From positions 62,001 to 126,000 of the forward strand of contig RCAB01000135.1 in NCBI GenBank assembly GCA_003640385.1: a DNA stretch of 64,000 nt, read 5' to 3'. The position numbers and the translations under genes were made by a program. Positions 38,533-49,850 of this stretch are shown here, in pieces. Position 1 is the stretch's first letter; every line of letters begins with the position of its first letter. The DNA comes from Setaria digitata. Lineage: Eukaryota; Nematoda; Chromadorea; Rhabditida; Setariidae. A model generated the notes under the pieces. That model saw only the letters and a list, made by a program, of their open reading frames with translations. It had not been told where the DNA came from and did no database searches.

Positions 38533-38697
38533 GTGAGGAGAGATTCTGGAGTGCGGTAAAAAAGAGCGGAAAACATATTCTTCCATATGAAAGAACAAAT
38601 ATTGTAATTAGCATGATCAAAAAGAATCGAGTAATGAGGAAAGATTCTGGAGTGCGGTAAAAAAGAGCGGAAAATAGTTTCTTCCATATGAAAGAAC
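38533..38697. repeat. Direct repeat, two copies of about 62 bp spaced by about 103 bp
   Basis: GATTCTGGAGTGCGGTAAAA and its flanks occur at 38533-38594 and 38636-38697 with a few mismatches; both copies end TTCCATATGAAAGAAC. The intervening 41 bp is not clearly repeated. No terminal inverted repeat or coding capacity was seen. Confidence 0.8.
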
Positions 38698-40217
38698 CAT
38701 TGAAACAGGATGTTTTTCTATATTAAGAAAAACCTCAGCGAATGAGATGGCATAAATATCATTGTATGAAAAAAAAAAAAAAAAAAAAAGAAAAAAAAAC
38801 AAAAAAAAACGAAAAGTCGATAAAGAGGCTTTCTTAATCTCTGCTTTTCAACTTAAAATTATCGGAATTTTTTTTTTGACGTACTTAATTCTTCCTTTTT
38901 GGGGGAAAAAAAGAGGAAGAAGGAAGGAAAGAGGAAAAGAAAAGTGGAATAATGTAATGTTTCAAGAAAAAAAAAAAATGTAAAAAAATCAAAAAAGGAA
39001 GTTAATCAGACAGTAATTCTTTTTTTTTAGAATGCTAAAAAGAATTTATTCAATTTATCAAACTTTTATTGTCTAACTTTCCATATGTGCTGAGATATTT
39101 GAAATCAAATGTCTTGCAGTTAGTAGTATGTGATTGTTCCTTTAAATTCCATCCTTTTAAAAGAATTTAAGTAAGGATCGATTTTACAAATTATATCCAA
39201 TAATTACTCTGACAAAATGTAAGGATCATAAAAATTAAATATGTTATTGGTAATGAGCAGCAAGGAAATAATGGGAAATTTTTTTGTTCCGCTAATTTTT
39301 AATATCAGCCTTAATAAATGACCTAATGAGCAATTAAATAAAAAATAAAATAAAGTTAATTACAGTGAAAACAAATATATGTGATGTAACAAAAAAAAAA
39401 ACAATGTTTTAATATCTATAAAGCTTGCTTAAAATATTTGTAAGATAAGCTTTTTGTATTATATTTATTACTGAAATTGCAATTAGAAAAAAAAAATGAT
39501 TGAAATAATTAAAACTATTGTGACAAATTTCAATTGAAACAATGAAATTTGCTTGGCAAGTACAAATTGTAATTCATAAAATACTCACAATCAGTGAAAT
39601 TTTAATGATGATTAGGGATAATTAAAGTAAAATATTTCGATAATCGTAGAGCATTCATTAATAGAATAAACGACATGTTGCTGAAATAATTACCGAATAA
39701 AAACATGATGGAAAATCCGGTCAGTGGCATGATAACTATTTTGGTGAAAGTCGATATTCCGACAAAATAGCTATGAAATGTTCATATGAATAAAAAGAAG
39801 GATCATTTCTAAATCAAATTACTAACTTCTATCCTGGATGAAATTCGATCCTAATTTATGAGGGTAAAGTTTAACTTCACTAATAAAAAAAAAAAAAAAA
39901 AAAAAACTGCATTGGAGAAATAAAAAAAAAATTCATTCATAAAAGTATTCAAATTTGTGCACGTTGATTCGATAATAGAAATATTTGTTTTCCTTTTCCA
40001 GTTCAATGCATTCTGCACAGCAAAGCGATTAAAAGTTTTTGTCATTCGAACCGGAAAGTAATAGAATTTTGAGGAAGAAAATGAGCAACTTTTACTTTTC
40101 CTTCATCAACAATAATGTTCATGAATGCAGAAGATGAAATTTTATCACTTACTACTGATAACAGCATAAACATTTATGATGAAACTATTTTCAAACATAT
40201 TTAAGTATCGAATTGTA

Positions 40218-40218
40218 T

Positions 40219-40249
<31 letters not shown>
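40218..40249. repeat. GT dinucleotide microsatellite
   Basis: An interrupted then pure (GT)n tract ending TGTGTGTGC. The ORF across it (40176-40436) encodes a CVCVCV run and is not a gene. Confidence 0.9.
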
Positions 40250-43081
40250 CACAAATCAAAAACACACAACACTGTTAATAAATAAATTTCCTCTTCGTGG
40301 AGCATGCGAGTCTGATTTATTATTATCATATCACATGTCAGGATCATTAAATTGCTTCAGGCAATACAACAATATCATTAATGCAATGAGATTTATCGAA
40401 TATTTGCATTTTTCACATCAAAACTTAAAAGTGTAATTTAGGAAAAAAAGAAAAAAAAAAAAAGAAGTCTGATTTGAATAAATTTTTGAATAAATAAAAA
40501 TAGCTATTTGAGTTGCACAAAATTGAAAACGATAATTTTCAAATATGCATATTTTGCGATCAAATTTCATAATATCTAGGCATGTTGCTTAAATTTGAAA
40601 TTTATCGACAAAATTATGCATAATTATGAGAGATTTCTTGCTTACAATTAACTAGCTGATTTTAATTAGCTATTTTTATTTGCGCTTCATTTATAAAAGA
40701 GTCTTGCATTTCTGAAAAAAATTTATAATTTCCCAAACGCTGCTTCTTAAAAATAACCTAAATTGTTAATTTATTTCAGAAATATACGCAGATAATTTCA
40801 GCATAAAGATATGGATGTAATTAATAGCATTTTAATTGACAATAGCAAAGAAATTATTTTTAAAAAATTTAATTCATTTTTCACACATAAAAAAAAAAGG
40901 AGAAAAATCGCATCGAAATTCATAATGCTTTCATAAAATCACATGCGAAGTGTTTTTATTTTAACCAAGACAAAAAAAAAAAATCATTACTTTATAAATA
41001 AATAATAAATTTTTTCATAATGAAACAAACATTAAATTGCAACAAATTCTCAATTAGAAAATTTCGAAAATTTGATTGAAAAGTTAAAATTAGGCAGTTT
41101 TGTTTCAGATAGTTGTCCTTTGTTTTTTTTTTTTTCGTCCTCTCCCCCTTCTTCAGTCGAGATTCTCGATTCCTTGAATATTTTATTGCAGCAGTGATAT
41201 CATTAAACTTTTGAATAACTATGAAGTTTAAAATAAAAGTTTTTTTTGTTCTGTTTTGTAGATGAAAAACTAAAGCAGTTTCTATAGTAACCTTAAAAGC
41301 AATTTTCTTTCCCTTTATTTCAAATAACATTGAGAGTTGTGAGAAAAAAAAAAAAAAAAATTCTTTTAGTCAAATAAAACATTCGAAAAAAATATCTTTG
41401 AAGTAATAATATTGCAATATTTTAATTAATTAAAGTACGTACTGAATATCACCAAATAAATTTCACGAAAAAAAAAAAATCGGATTTCTTCTATTTTTCA
41501 AACATTACACGATTTATATAAAACATGTAAATTTTTCATTCATTAGAATATATTTGAAATCAACAAAATTATCTTAATTTATAAACTAAAATAATACAAA
41601 TTTGTACTTCAATTAATTCAATAGAATGAAATGATAATTTATTGAATAAAGAAAAAAATTTTCGTTTTTTTTTTTGGACTCAATCGATTGGCCATGTAAT
41701 ACTTTTTATGTCTTTCTCGTCTTTTATTTGCTAATAATAAAGTTTTTCAAAATAAATTAAACTGAATATAACCATTTCGATATTTTGTCATTTGCTTTTT
41801 TTTTTTGCTTTAGTTTCTTTTTTTATTTTAAATTTCATTTTTACTGAATTCATTTTCTGTTCAATTGCATTTCTGAAGCCTGTTTATGATGCCAATTTTC
41901 AAACCATCCACCGTCATTTCAATCGTTGACTAAACTGTCTAAGGTTTGATTTGTCTAACTTGGCTCACTTGAAAAGTGAATCATTGCTAAGACTAGTAGC
42001 AAATCAATCTAAACAAACTTTTGCTCCCTTAAGTTTTCACTGTTCCTTTCTTTTCCTCTTTTTTTTAATAATTTATAATCGTATCATTTGCTAATATAGA
42101 ATTAAAAAAAAAAATGCAACGAAAATGTTGTTGACAGTCAGTTATTTTTAATTTCAACCTTAAAATATGAACTTTTTTTTAACTAATAGATCTGAAATTT
42201 TTAATCTTTGCAAATTAAAAGCTTCATTTGAAAAAAAAAAGTGTAAAAGAGGGATAAGAGAATTATCAGAATTATCATCTAAATTATGAAATAATACCTG
42301 GAACTTATTATAATCATGAAAACATGTAAAGTAAAATAATTTTTAATAAGTCACATTTATCAGTTGTAAAATGGATCATTTCAGTGATAAATTATCATCA
42401 GTTGGAAAATAAAACAACTATTGATAACGAGCGAAAAGTACAAAAAGAAGTTTATTAAAAAAAAAAAATTTACTGATTTATTTTGCTTGAAAAAAAAAAA
42501 AAAATTATGTTTGGAATTTGCTAAGCTTACATCAAATGATCAAGAAAACAAGAAAACGGAAAAGATTTTAATATTAATATTTCACATACTTCTGAGTTTT
42601 TTTTTTTTTTGAAGTTTGATGCATTATTATATAGCCAAATAATTATAAATTTATTATTATTATTTTTAATAACCATTAAAAGGTAATTGTGTGAATTTAA
42701 AATGCATTGGAAATCTAGCAAAATGATTTTTTTTTTTTTGTTGAAGAATGAATTTTACTGCATAAATTATTGTTGGAACAGTTTTTTTAATCAATTATAT
42801 TAACTTTTCAATAATTAAAAACAAAATGATAAATTGCTAAATTGTGTTTGTTGTAAATTTTGCAAAATGTTAAGGGAGAGAGAGAGAGAGAGATTTTTTT
42901 TTTTTTTTTTTAAATAGAAAAATTATCCGGTTTATCGTGAAAAAGATATTTGTTAAACAAATTATATTTCTTCTCTTTTACACTTCTCTCTTCTGTTTCT
43001 TTCTTTTTAATTTGTACGAAAATATCCTTTACAGTATTTTAAAAGTGTTCCATTGATGAAAATAATAAGCAAAATGTTAAT

Positions 43082-46000
43082 TTATTTTATCATGTTCATT
43101 TTTTTTGAAATAATTTTAAGCATCACTTCATCACAACCACCAGCAATCGAGAATAATCGAAAATCTCGATGATAACGACTGATCAAATTGTTCCATACAT
43201 AGCCATTACCACCCCAAAACTATAATTTATCATTATTATTTTTTTTTTTTTGAAAATACACATGAGTAATTTTGAAAAAATAAAAATTTTAGTTATTTTT
43301 CGCTTTTTGAGAGGTAATATTGGAAGAAAAAAAAAAAAAAAGAAAACGAATTGTAATTTTTTAGCAATCGATTATTGTTAATTTAATTCTGGCAAATTAT
43401 TGAAATTTCGTTTTTTTTTNGAAAACGAATTGTAATTTTTTAGTAATCGATTATTGTTAATTTAATTCTGGCAAATTATTGAAATTTCGTTTTTTTTTTT
43501 CACTTTTTTCTTTTTGTTATGCATTACTTCATAGTTAGCATATATTTTAAATGAAACTAAATCAAAACATTGGTCTAACCAAAAAAAAATCTTAATCTAA
43601 AACAGATATAATTAATAATAGCTTAACCTAAGCTTACATTTTGAGATTGCTCTAACTGATAGTAAGAGTCTAGATTCATACCTGCAGACAAGAATCAGTT
43701 ACAGTTCTTGCTAGACGTGAAGCTTTTAGCTTACCCATACTGGCAAGCATTGTAACATCATTCCCGAGTAATCGTTCTGTTACTGCTCGATATAACAATG
43801 CTCGAACTGTTTCAATATCCGTTTGTAGTTCAGCTAGACGATAGTGCACAATCTTAATTAGATATATCATAATTTAAAGACTAAAATTCCTCCTAATTTA
43901 AATATTCCTCCTGATCGTAATCTTAATAATATACTTTATAATTTTAAGATTAAAATTGAATCTCAATAATAGTAATGATAATAACAATAGTACTAGTTAA
44001 TACTTTTAATCTTAATTTACAATCTTAGTAATTTAATTTGAAAAAAAAAGATGAAAAAATAGGTGAAGAATTTTTTTCAAGTTTTTCAATTTTTTTTTTT
44101 TCAAAAATTTCAGTATAATATAAATTTATTTATTTTTGAGGTGCAATTCCTATGCAATTTTCTCCTCTCTTTGCATTCGCGTATTTTAGGATAGAAAAAA
44201 TAAAAAATAAAAAAAGAGGAAAGCTATCTAAAGCTAAAATTAAATTAATAATTTATTTGCACTTACTAAAAGTTAATTGGCATATCAGTGTGATTTACTT
44301 TTACTTGTCAGTCAAGCTAAACAGCTAAGAATTTCAAATCTTCCCTTTCTCCCTCTCTCTCTCTCTCTCTCTCCCTTTATTTCATCGTATTTAATAAAAG
44401 GTTTGAAAAGATAGCATAAACGAAGAGTTACCGAACAAAATTACCTGATTGTCCAAAACACTCTGATCAAAAATGCGTCGTTGTCGCGTATAATCGATTG
44501 TCATATCAATGATTTTTTGCATTGGTTCAAGTACTGAATAAGATACAGTGAAATTTGTGGCAATTTTAATTTTAAATAAAATATTAATAGCAACAAAAAA
44601 AAAGAAGAAAATTTGAAATGCAATATAAATCTGATGCAATGAGCAATAATATCCATGCAGAATTATCAGAATAAAATGATAATTGAAAATGTTTCAAAGA
44701 GTTTCATTACAACCATGTGATTGTTGTAGTGGTGATAAAAATGTCTGAGAAAATTACTGATCAGAAAGGATCATTGTAGGAATGGATGATAATCGAAAAT
44801 CGAAAACTGAAACTGATGAACAGAAACTTACGCACAGCAACAGCAATAAGACGCTCATCCTGAAATTGCAACATCTGATAGACGAAACCCCGTCCTTCTT
44901 CTCCAATGATATTTCGACTTGGTACCCGAACATTATCAAAGTGAATCTCGGCTGTATCTGAACTATGCATGCCAAGTTTTTCAGCACCACTTGTACGATG
45001 TACACCTGAAATATTAGCCAAGACCGAGCCTGATAAAATGCTTAAATTTCGTAGTTCTTCTTGTATTTTAAACGATAAAAAAAAAAAAAAATGAAGCAAT
45101 TTTTTCCCTATAAATTTACATTTTCAAATTAATTTTAGCTCAGAAAAAAGAACAATGTGTAAAAGTTGAAGAATTTATAATAAAAATTATTTTGGCTCAG
45201 TAAATGAAATTCCATTAAGTTACCAGGCTCATTTAATGGTACACAAATAAGGCTCTTATTTCTATGTGGTGATGGATTATCATTTGTATTTGCTAGTAGG
45301 CAAATCCAATCTGCTTGTGTACCATTGGTTATCCATTGTTTACTACCGTCAATAATTAAATCATTTCCATGCCAACGAGCAGTTGTTCGAATTGCTAAAA
45401 TTAATTTTTTTTTTTTTTTTAAGAACGAAGAAGAAAAAATTAAAACTATTAAGTTTTTCATTTATTTCAATATTTATAGTTAAGTTATATTTTGTTTTAC
45501 CACAACAATTAAAAGTATTTTATGTGACGTTTTTATCGTCAATAATGACATGTATTCAAGTAATGTTTTTTCTTCAACAATCAAAAGTATTTAAAAAAAA
45601 AAAGTATTTAAGTAATACTTTTTGCCTTCAATAATTAAGTAAATGAGTTTCATTGCTTGTTTTAAGAATTAATAAATAATTTGAAATAAAATTTACCAGC
45701 AACATCACTGCCAGCGCAAGCTTCCGATACACCCAAACATGCGACAAGGTCACCTTCTACAGTGGCACGAAGAAATTCACGCTTCAAATAATCACTTCCA
45801 TATGAGGAGAGGGCTGGAGTAGCCATATCTGACTGCATTTTCACTCGAATTAGTGAGTTTTTTTTTTTTAACTTTCTATTTTATCATTTATCATTTCTAC
45901 CAGTCTATCTAATTATTTAATAAGAAATTTTAAACAAAGGTTACGTAAGATTGATAGCTGTCTTAATTATTAGGTATGTATTCTCTTACCAAAAAAATAA

Positions 46001-47388
46001 TTCTGTTAATAACTTGCTAAGAAAAGTCAAAAAATGAAATTATAGGTAGAAATATTGCTCCTGATAATGTAAATTAAAAACAAAAAAAAAAAAAAAAAGG
46101 AAAAAGAAGGTAGAGAATTTAAACCTGAACAGCTATAGCCATTGGGACAGCAGCACAGTTAATTCGACCCAATTCCTCTGCTATGGCTATAGAGTAACTA
46201 AAATCTAAGCCAAGACCACCATAGCCTAAAAGTACATTGAGGTGCAGTTTTTAATCATCTTAAAATACCTACCTATGAAATTAATTCAGTTCAGCTACTT
46301 TAAAGCTAAATTTTTTGGCTGCAAATGAATTTAATGTCTTTCAAATCTATCGCTGAACCAATCGAACTAAGGCAAAAAATCTATCCTTTGCGTTAGACTA
46401 GCTTGGTGATAATGATATGTAAAAAAGAGATTAATGCTTGTCACGACGTTCCGCGCATTTGTCCCATATCCACACTCTTCGATCGATCACCCATCCATAT
46501 CTATATCCTCCGATCGATCACTCATATTCATACCTATTGATCATCATCTATCCCTATCTACACTTTCCGGTCATCCATTTCATCACATCTATACTGAACT
46601 GGAATATCCGTGCTACGGTTGCCTAATACTGGGATAATACTTAATTGAATTTGACATGCAATAACCGATACATTGTATTGAAATTTTGTGTTCCGGTTCC
46701 AGTATATACCAAAATGAAAAATCTTACTGGCTGGTTTATTAACACCAAAAATTCCGAGCAATCCTAATTTCTTGAATAAATTGTGTGCCGGAAAATGCTT
46801 CTGCGCTTCCCATTCATCAACGAATGGATTAATGTTTTTTTCGATAAACTGAAAAACTAATTATTATGAAGAAACAGTTTTAATTGGTCAATTAATTAAT
46901 TACATTGATTGCAAAAATTAATGAACTTGAATAAATAATCTACTTGAAATCAGTTCTTCTCAAATAGCAGACATCAAGCTTAAAATATTATCATTTATTT
47001 CCTTTTTCAGCTATCTTTTATCACTTCATTATTTCCTTCAAAATATTTGACTAGCCAACTTGTAGCCTTTTCATTTTGTTATACCTACAAATCTTCCGGT
47101 AATACACTAACAAGTACTGCAATACATCATTCAACTTCTGTCATTATCATGTTGTCAGTTTAGATTTCATAGAGTAAAAGAATCCGGAAAAGTAAAAGAA
47201 CTTTTTTTTGCATTTGGAAAACGAGAAAACTCGCTGAATTACCGGAACTGTTGTAATGCGTATCAAAAGAAAGAATGAAATTTCTAATCGAATACCTTTC
47301 CAAGTGTTTGTCGAAATTGCAAATGTCGAGATCCGTAGAGAGGATGATGGGTTAGTCCAGCGATTACTTTGGGTAAGGTTGCTGGCAT
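43082..47388 (-). CDS. Acyl-CoA dehydrogenase (long-chain/isovaleryl-type catalytic base)
   Basis: Predicted 397 residues from nine exons: 47388-47296, 46848-46728, 46225-46125, 45832-45697, 45394-45224, 45005-44832, 44533-44445, 43852-43682, 43219-43082. It is an FAD enzyme that makes the alpha,beta double bond in acyl-CoA oxidation. The PROSITE-type motif GVSEACAGSDVA is intact. The middle domain shows SKQWITNGTQADW, and AEKLGMHSSDTAEIHFDNVR precedes GEEGRGF. Glu258 in QFQDERL lies at the LCAD/IVD position of the catalytic base, while the MCAD-type Glu position reads Ala in SIAGGCDEV. The C-terminal domain has FWGGNGYVW. No presequence or PTS1 is obvious, so the compartment is unclear. AAAATTTTAG lies 3 bases before the ATG and fits a trans-splice site. 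It resembles a C. elegans acdh family member, but I do not assign an orthologue. Confidence 0.95.
43329..43500. repeat. Direct duplication split by a single N (43420)
   Basis: About 80 bp beginning GAAAACGAATTGTAATTTTT and ending in a T run is found on both sides of the N with one mismatch. It lies in the last intron of the acyl-CoA dehydrogenase gene, so it does not affect coding. Confidence 0.85.
46478..46600. repeat. Imperfect pyrimidine-rich repeat in an intron
   Basis: CGATCGATCAC recurs 31 bases apart (46480 and 46511), followed by further degenerate TATC/CATC-rich units. It is intronic in the acyl-CoA dehydrogenase gene and no function is evident. Confidence 0.5.
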
Positions 47389-49850
47389 TAGCTAAAATTT
47401 TCAAACTATGATGAAATTTTAATCAGTTTAACGTTTCATCGTTTAAAATTTCCTTTTCCGTATAAAAAAAAAAAAAAAAAAGAAATTCCATTAAATTGGA
47501 AGATTTTCTCTTGCATAGTTTTTTTTTTTTTTTTTTTTCTCCAGAAATTCTTTCCGATAATTTACGATTTCACAAAATGACAGAAATGATATAACATTTT
47601 TCTACGCTCAACATATTTTATATTCTCATTGCAAACGTAATTTATTTCAAAAAAAAAAACTTACAACACAAGTTTCCTTCTGAGTAATTATTAGACTCTA
47701 TTTATTATTTAAATAACTTAGACAAAAATATTTTTGTTACTAAAATTACAATTAATCAATAATAAATATTTTTGGAAAGGCTAAATAAATAAATAATATC
47801 AAAAATGATTGTAATAATTTAAAATTATTTATTAAGAAATAAATGCTACCATCGACTGTGTAAATGAATTTTTACAAAAAGAAAAAAAAAATGGCCTTCA
47901 ATTTGTTCTCTTTTCTCATTAATAAAAGTTGTAAAAATTTGGCACATAAAGATAATAGTTTTTCAAAAAAAAAAAAAAATAATGATAATAAATCAGCAAA
48001 ATTGAAGTAATTAAATATTTAAATGAATTTTGGGGAAAAAAAAAAAGAGAAGTTATTAATAAAGGAGAAAATGGGAAAGTTAACAGAAATTTATAATTGA
48101 GAAAATAGAAAATAAATGATTAAATGTGAGATAAGAATTAAAACTAGTCATCAATGATGGAAGGAAGGATATATTCGGGTAATCAGGAATGAGAAATAAG
48201 AGGAAAAGAAAAACACTGTATCATCATCGTTCATCTATCAGTTAAATTAAAGCTGGATATACTCCAGTGTTTAAAATTGTCATCCACAATCCTGTCAGAG
48301 AACTTGTTTTAGTCTAGTCAAAACACAACTAAATGATTATCTTGATTGTTATTAATTAATTAATTTGTCTCGAAATTAAACGATCTCCATTCGTCGATCT
48401 TCTCCTCCTCTCTTCACTTCATCAGCTTTATCTATTTCAATTTCTTATCCCTTTTATGCATCTAAACAAATTGTTTATCAATAACATGATTGAAATTTTT
48501 TAACCAATCAAAATTTTTTACCCTTTCATGGTAATATTTTTTGTGCACTTCAGTAAATAATCATAAATGATAATTTGTTTTGTCAAAATTATCTATTCAA
48601 TTCTAGTCTTGCTTCATCAATCCACAAGACCATCTCAATGAGTGCCTCTGACTTTGAAGTTAATGATTTGAATTTTACAACAATTCACGTGATATAGCCG
48701 GTAACTATTCATCAGCGAATCTGGGGACTGCTTAACTGATATCCGCTTGTTTCATTTTTGCTTTTTATTTTCTCTTTTAATCACTTTTTATGCCATATAA
48801 GGCATACTTCCAGTTAGTGTAACTTTCATAGTGAACATTAAAACAGAGAATAAATTTCATCAAGTTTTTTCTGATCAACTGAAGATTAGAAAGTCACATC
48901 AACTGCATGCAGGCTGCTCCATTTTTAATCATCTTTTGTGAAGAAAAAAAAAGGCTACAATTTTGTCAAAATTTACCATTTACTGCTTCGTGACAGAAAC
49001 ATTAATTAGCAAAAGGAATTCCAAATGAAAAATCGAGAGAAAAGAAATAAACTACAAATGAAGCCGCAAAACATATATTCTAAATATTTGACAGGAGGAT
49101 TTTACTACCTTTAACACTTTCAAATTACGAATAACACCTATTTGCACCTTACTATGTCGATATTATTAACTTTATAAAGTTAATTTTTTTTTTTAGAAAA
49201 CTTTATAAAGTTAATAATATCAACATCGTATGTCAACATAATCGGTTCACAAAAGTAAGATTCAATTATTTAAATGAAAGATCTCTCTAACTCACATTCT
49301 TCAATGATATTTCCCCACTCATATCCTCTTCAGATAATTTTGCATTTGTCATAAAGAAGAAGTGAAAAAAATAAACTTTTAGAACACCGCACCTATTGAC
49401 AGCATTAATTTTTTATTATGCATCAACAAAGAATATATATATATATATACAACAAAAAAATTTTTTCTCCTTTGCAAAATAGTAACAAAACAAATTCCGA
49501 TTTACCGAAAAAAAAATAAAAACAAATCCAGTAGAACTAAAATAACGTGAAAGAATCAACTCCATAATCAGAGCACAAAAGAGAACTGAGAATAAAAAGT
49601 AAGCAACATATTTGAAATCGAAAAAACCAGTTGAAAATCTAGAAGTTTTTAAATTTTTATAAAAAAGAGCAAATTTTCAGATTTACACGAAATTTAAAAT
49701 TGCAGCTTGAAAAGCACTTCAATACTAACGATTCATTCCTTTAATATAAACCAGTTCTGTAAAAAACCCAGATGAATATGAATTTCTGGCAGAAGAGCTG
49801 CTATATTCCAGGTAGATATGTATTCTATCAATTTACTGGACCTTTCAGTT
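47389..49850. other. Intergenic region between acyl-CoA dehydrogenase and CLP1
   Basis: AT-rich, with many homopolymers, an (AT)n run near 49435-49449 and a striking inverted repeat at 49159-49221. No coding sequence is supported. It includes the CLP1 3' UTR and the promoter or trans-splice leader region of the dehydrogenase gene. Confidence 0.55.
49159..49221. repeat. Perfect 23-bp inverted repeat with 17-nt loop
   Basis: The left arm 49159-49181 (GATATTATTAACTTTATAAA...) is the exact reverse complement of the right arm 49199-49221. The loop is T-rich. Each arm also contains the palindrome AACTTTATAAAGTT. It could extrude as a hairpin or be a remnant of a small fold-back element. Confidence 0.9.

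Larger units (their letters stand above)
36991..43081. other. Six-kilobase intergenic region
   Basis: It lies between the channel gene's start (minus) and the acyl-CoA dehydrogenase 3' end (minus). It is very AT-rich, with long A/T tracts, a spaced direct repeat (38533-38697), a GT microsatellite (about 40218-40249), a GA microsatellite (about 42876-42893) and an imperfect hairpin near 39728-39782. ORFs here are homopolymer- or repeat-driven, and none is supported as a gene. The channel promoter is presumably in the left part. Confidence 0.55.

Noticed and set aside
38762..38983. Lys-rich plus ORF
   Set aside because: A product of a poly-A tract; composition is not protein-like.
40176..40436. 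86-residue plus ORF
   Set aside because: Built on a GT microsatellite (CVCVCV), with no family resemblance.
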